Program-made: the position numbers and the translations under genes
Part shown: piece by piece, positions 61,758-64,000 of the stretch
How positions within the stretch are numbered: the stretch's first letter is position 1
How the letters are laid out: each line of letters opens with the position of its first letter
Notes under the pieces: generated by a model
Told to the model about the DNA's origin: nothing
What the model saw: only the letters and a program-made list of their open reading frames with translations
Database searches by the model: none
DNA from: CAYFSS01 sp964345975
Lineage (GTDB): Bacteria > Bacillota > Clostridia > Saccharofermentanales > Fastidiosipilaceae
Reading direction: 5' to 3'
Assembly: GCA_964345975.1 (NCBI GenBank)
Contig: CAYFSS010000004.1
Span: 41,528-105,527 of the forward strand
DNA: 64,000 bases

Positions 61758-62765
61758 CTAGAAAAGACTCGTTTTGTCGTCATCGATTCGGGCGACAATG
61801 GTATTAGCCGCAATCAGTAAAGCAAAATTCAAAATAGATTTAAAAAGGGCAGCTGCAGTAGCAAAGGAGAAGCGCCCTTCCCTTAAGCCTACGCGGTAGA
61901 CATAGGTATCTAAGACATCGGCAACGCCTCTTAGCAAGGTATTGTTCATCTGATTGGTCAAGAGCATAATTTGATCAAAGTTTGCATTCATGACACCGCC
62001 AACATTAAAGATAAAGAGGATCAGTATGGTGGGTTTGATCGCTTTAACGGTGATATGCCACATGCGCTGAATACGATTCGCTCCATCAATCGCTGCTGAT
62101 TCGTACATTTCCTGATCAACAGCAGATATAGCAGCCGTAAAAATGATCGCATTCCAACCTAATTCTTTCCAGAGATCCGTCACAATGAGAATCCCCCAGA
62201 AATATTTTGGCTGAGTCATAAATGTTATGGGCGCATCGATGACATTGAGGTTCATCAGCAGTTCATTTACTGCTCCATTATCCGGACTTAAGAAATCCAT
62301 GATGATTGTGGCCGCTACAACCCAAGAAATGAAATGCGGGAGGTAGCTAATGGTTTGAACCGACTTCTTAAAATGCTTCGACCGAATCTCGTTGACGAGA
62401 ACTGCGAAGATGATAGGGAGCGGGAAGTTAATGAAGAGTTTCAGAATAGATATCCCGAGCGTATTAAAGATTACCCGTCCGAATGTTTCGTCGGAAACGA
62501 GTCGCTGAATATGTTTCATCCCAACCCATTCACTGAAACCGGGGAAGTCTCCAAGACGATACTCCTGAAAGGCCATCACCAACCCATAGAGTGGAAGATA
62601 GGAAAAAACCAGAATATGAATCAATGGGATCAGGACTAGAATCTGTGCATCCCACTGCTTCACAAACGATTTCAGGGAAGATGAGAAAGAAGGTTTAGAG
62701 CCACGTTGAAGTGACGGTTGTACTTTCTCGTCTTTAATGGATCGAGCTTTTATTCCATTACTCAT
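61758..62765 (-). CDS. LplB/YteP-type ABC permease
   Basis: 335 residues. A basic, Ser/Lys-rich N-terminus of ~40 residues precedes six helices; EAA loop at VDQEMYESAAIDGANRIQRMWHITVKAIKP. Start ATG 62765 with only AAGG at long spacing; an alternative start is not obvious. First gene of the operon; the promoter must lie in the AT-rich stretch upstream but is not clear. Confidence 0.9.
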   Translation of the reverse strand: MSNGIKARSIKDEKVQPSLQRGSKPSFSSSLKSFVKQWDAQILVLIPLIHILVFSYLPLYGLVMAFQEYRLGDFPGFSEWVGMKHIQRLVSDETFGRVIFNTLGISILKLFINFPLPIIFAVLVNEIRSKHFKKSVQTISYLPHFISWVVAATIIMDFLSPDNGAVNELLMNLNVIDAPITFMTQPKYFWGILIVTDLWKELGWNAIIFTAAISAVDQEMYESAAIDGANRIQRMWHITVKAIKPTILILFIFNVGGVMNANFDQIMLLTNQMNNTLLRGVADVLDTYVYRVGLREGRFSFATAAALFKSILNFALLIAANTIVARIDDDKTSLF

Positions 62766-63338
62766 AATTCATCATTACCTTAGTCATTTCTTATTGCATT
62801 AGACACTGAACAGATCTTAGATTAAGTGAACTTAAATTTCAACAGACGAATCATAATAGACAATCTTGAATCAATGATCAGCTTATTTCCCGAATAAACA
62901 TTTAAATTATTAATCGTTAAACACGCACAAAAATGAAATTAGCATATTTTAGTATTCATTCTTCCATCTACTTCATACACGACAGCGATGCTATAAAGCA
63001 GCAAGCCTAGGTTTGCTTTGATTCACTAAAATATTTGTAAAAGTAAGATAGATTTTTTCACGCAGCGAGCGTAAAAGCACTGATGTTCATTGCCTATGTT
63101 CAGAGCAGTGGGACGAACTTTTGAAGCAAACATGATTTTTAATACGATGATCTTATCTAAATTCCGGGTACAAAGATCGGATCATTACACTAGTGCTATT
63201 CGAGTTGATAGAGTTTTCTATGGGCTTTTTTGTTATTAAAGGGATTTGTGACCTCTATAGCAGTGAATCTTCAATTAGAATGTAGACTCTTTGATCCCTT
63301 GGAGATATGCAGGTCAGTTGGAGTTAGAGGAATTTTTT
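62766..63338. other. AT-rich gene-poor region
   Basis: About 570 bases without a convincing gene. The base composition is visibly more AT-rich than the neighbouring genes, and short frames (for example 63230-63454) have no ribosome binding site. The promoter of the Lpl-type operon must lie near its left end, but I could not pick it. No repeats or mobile-element ends were noticed. Confidence 0.6.
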
Positions 63339-63685
63339 ATGAAGAGTACAACTGTAATAATGGTGCGAAATGTGTTGACGGTTCTCGGCATCGTTTGATC
63401 GTTTGCTTCAGGGGTGTTGATTCCCAAGATCCGAATTGCAGCTTACGACCTTAAAGTCACATCATATACTGGTCACTTCTCATTGGTTCGCTCATAAGCG
63501 TTGCCTTCATGTTCTTTGCTCTTACCATCGTGGCAACAGTATTGGCGAATCAAGAGCACATCATTGATCGATTGATCGGCATGGATCCACAAAATAAAGA
63601 ACACATTGAGACGCAGGTTAAGAGCCATATCCCTTCTTATTCTGCTAAGGATAGGCAGAATATGGATCGTCCGAAAGTTCATTAG
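63339..63685 (+). pseudogene. Decayed small membrane protein gene
   Basis: ATG 63339 follows AGAGGAA and reads 19 residues (ending VLTVLGIV) to a TGA at 63396. The same frame continues for 33 codons (FASGVLIPKIRIAAYDLKV), then the sense passes at about 63475 to another frame that reads LLIGSLISVAFMFFALTIV and a charged tail to TAG 63685. Joined, these make a protein of ~110 residues with two membrane helices. One stop and one frameshift break it. TGA is an ordinary stop elsewhere in the window, so recoding is unlikely. Family unknown. Confidence 0.5.
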
Positions 63686-63736
63686 CATCATCGGGTTTCC
63701 CCTCCATCTGAACGCGAAACATCCTATTTGAATGTT

Positions 63737-63765
63737 TGACTTTCGCAGCTAATTATCTTATAGTC
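63737..63765 (+). promoter_or_regulatory. Promoter of the tRNA-Ala gene
   Basis: TTGACT (63737-63742) and TATAGT (63760-63765) with 17-bp spacing, 27 bp before the tRNA. A strong sigma-A-type match. Confidence 0.75.
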
Positions 63766-63791
63766 CACTTTGTTCTTTGCGGAACAAATAT

Positions 63792-63867
<76 letters not shown>

Positions 63868-63874
63868 AAGAAAA

Positions 63875-63908
63875 AAGAAGCGACGCTAAGACGTCGCTTC
63901 TTTTATTT
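63875..63908 (+). terminator. Terminator of the tRNA-Ala gene
   Basis: AAGAAGCGACG / CGTCGCTTCTT, an 11-bp stem with a 6-nt loop, followed by TTATTTT. Confidence 0.93.
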
Positions 63909-63948
63909 TCCAGACTCATATGGAACTCATTCGGAACTGAAACCGGAA

Positions 63949-64000
63949 TTATTTTTCCAGTTCATCCAACAGCGTCTTCACAAAGACAGGCAGGTCATCA
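63949..64000 (-). CDS. C-terminal end of an unidentified gene
   Basis: The last 16 codons and TAA stop (63949-63951) of a minus-strand gene that continues past the right edge; the end reads FVKTLLDELEK. Too short to identify. Confidence 0.5.
   Translation of the reverse strand, partial: DDLPVFVKTLLDELEK

Noticed and set aside
63339..63398. TGA read as Trp or selenocysteine in the decayed gene
   Set aside because: TGA is the normal stop of many genes here (for example dnaJ, hemW, gltX), there is no SECIS-like hairpin after it, and a second frame change would still be needed.
63230..63454. A 74-codon plus-strand ORF
   Set aside because: No ribosome binding site and no recognisable protein; its 3' part overlaps the more plausible frame starting at 63339.
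63473..63691. A 72-codon minus-strand ORF near the tRNA gene
   Set aside because: It is antisense to the better hydrophobic frame of the decayed gene and has no start signal.

Overview
The window looks like a chromosome segment of an anaerobic, Gram-positive-type bacterium of the Clostridia (Firmicutes). The reasons are inferential: an hrcA-grpE-dnaK-dnaJ-prmA heat-shock operon with a CIRCE operator, strong AGGAGG-type ribosome binding sites, a DUF2975 plus YozG-like regulator pair, a DUF5685 protein, a small DnaJ-like protein with a Cys-rich tail, carbohydrate ABC importers without their own ATPase, and no sign of an outer membrane. Genus is not assignable from sequence reading alone. Ten N at 42184-42193 inside pyruvate kinase show that the contig was scaffolded across a small gap.

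Layout. 1-7.3 kb: a nucleoside kinase fragment, enolase, a NodB-like lipoprotein, a membrane-anchored cell-wall-hydrolase-like protein, a DUF2975/XRE pair and phosphofructokinase. 7.6-11.6 kb: a heterodimeric ABC exporter. 11.5-17.5 kb (minus): the class I heat-shock operon. 17.7-20.8 kb (minus): an SMC/ABC-like ATPase and a TOPRIM-like DUF4276-type protein, tightly coupled to hemW; this pair is the best candidate for an undescribed defence-like system. 20.9-27.1 kb: an SPFH/NfeD pair, divergent M28-like and S11-like proteins that both seem to have lost catalytic residues, a J-domain protein and DUF5685. 27.2-30.4 kb: gltX and glnS as an overlapping pair. 30.5-37.9 kb: two more heterodimeric ABC exporters in one minus-strand operon, followed upstream by a PAP2 phosphatase, HtrA and a repeat-bearing secreted protein.

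41-58.8 kb: pyruvate kinase with membrane proteins on either side, then a sugar locus (RpiR regulator, GH4 alpha-galactosidase-like enzyme, divergent solute-binding protein and two permeases), then rsuA, dinB, trpS, a nucleoside phosphorylase, an acidic-tailed unknown, a VOC protein, glycerate kinase, a GH43-like enzyme and an ABM-domain protein. 59.1-62.8 kb (minus): an LplA/LplB/LplC-type importer. 62.8-64 kb: an AT-rich gene-poor stretch, a decayed small membrane-protein gene, tRNA-Ala(GGC) and the tail of one more gene.

Together the genes describe a sugar-fermenting cell: enolase, phosphofructokinase, pyruvate kinase and glycerate kinase in central metabolism, two carbohydrate importers with GH4 and GH43 enzymes, and a heavily equipped envelope (three ABC exporters, HtrA, SPFH/NfeD). 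A recurring oddity is envelope proteins built on enzyme folds whose catalytic motifs are missing (NodB, M28 and S11 types).
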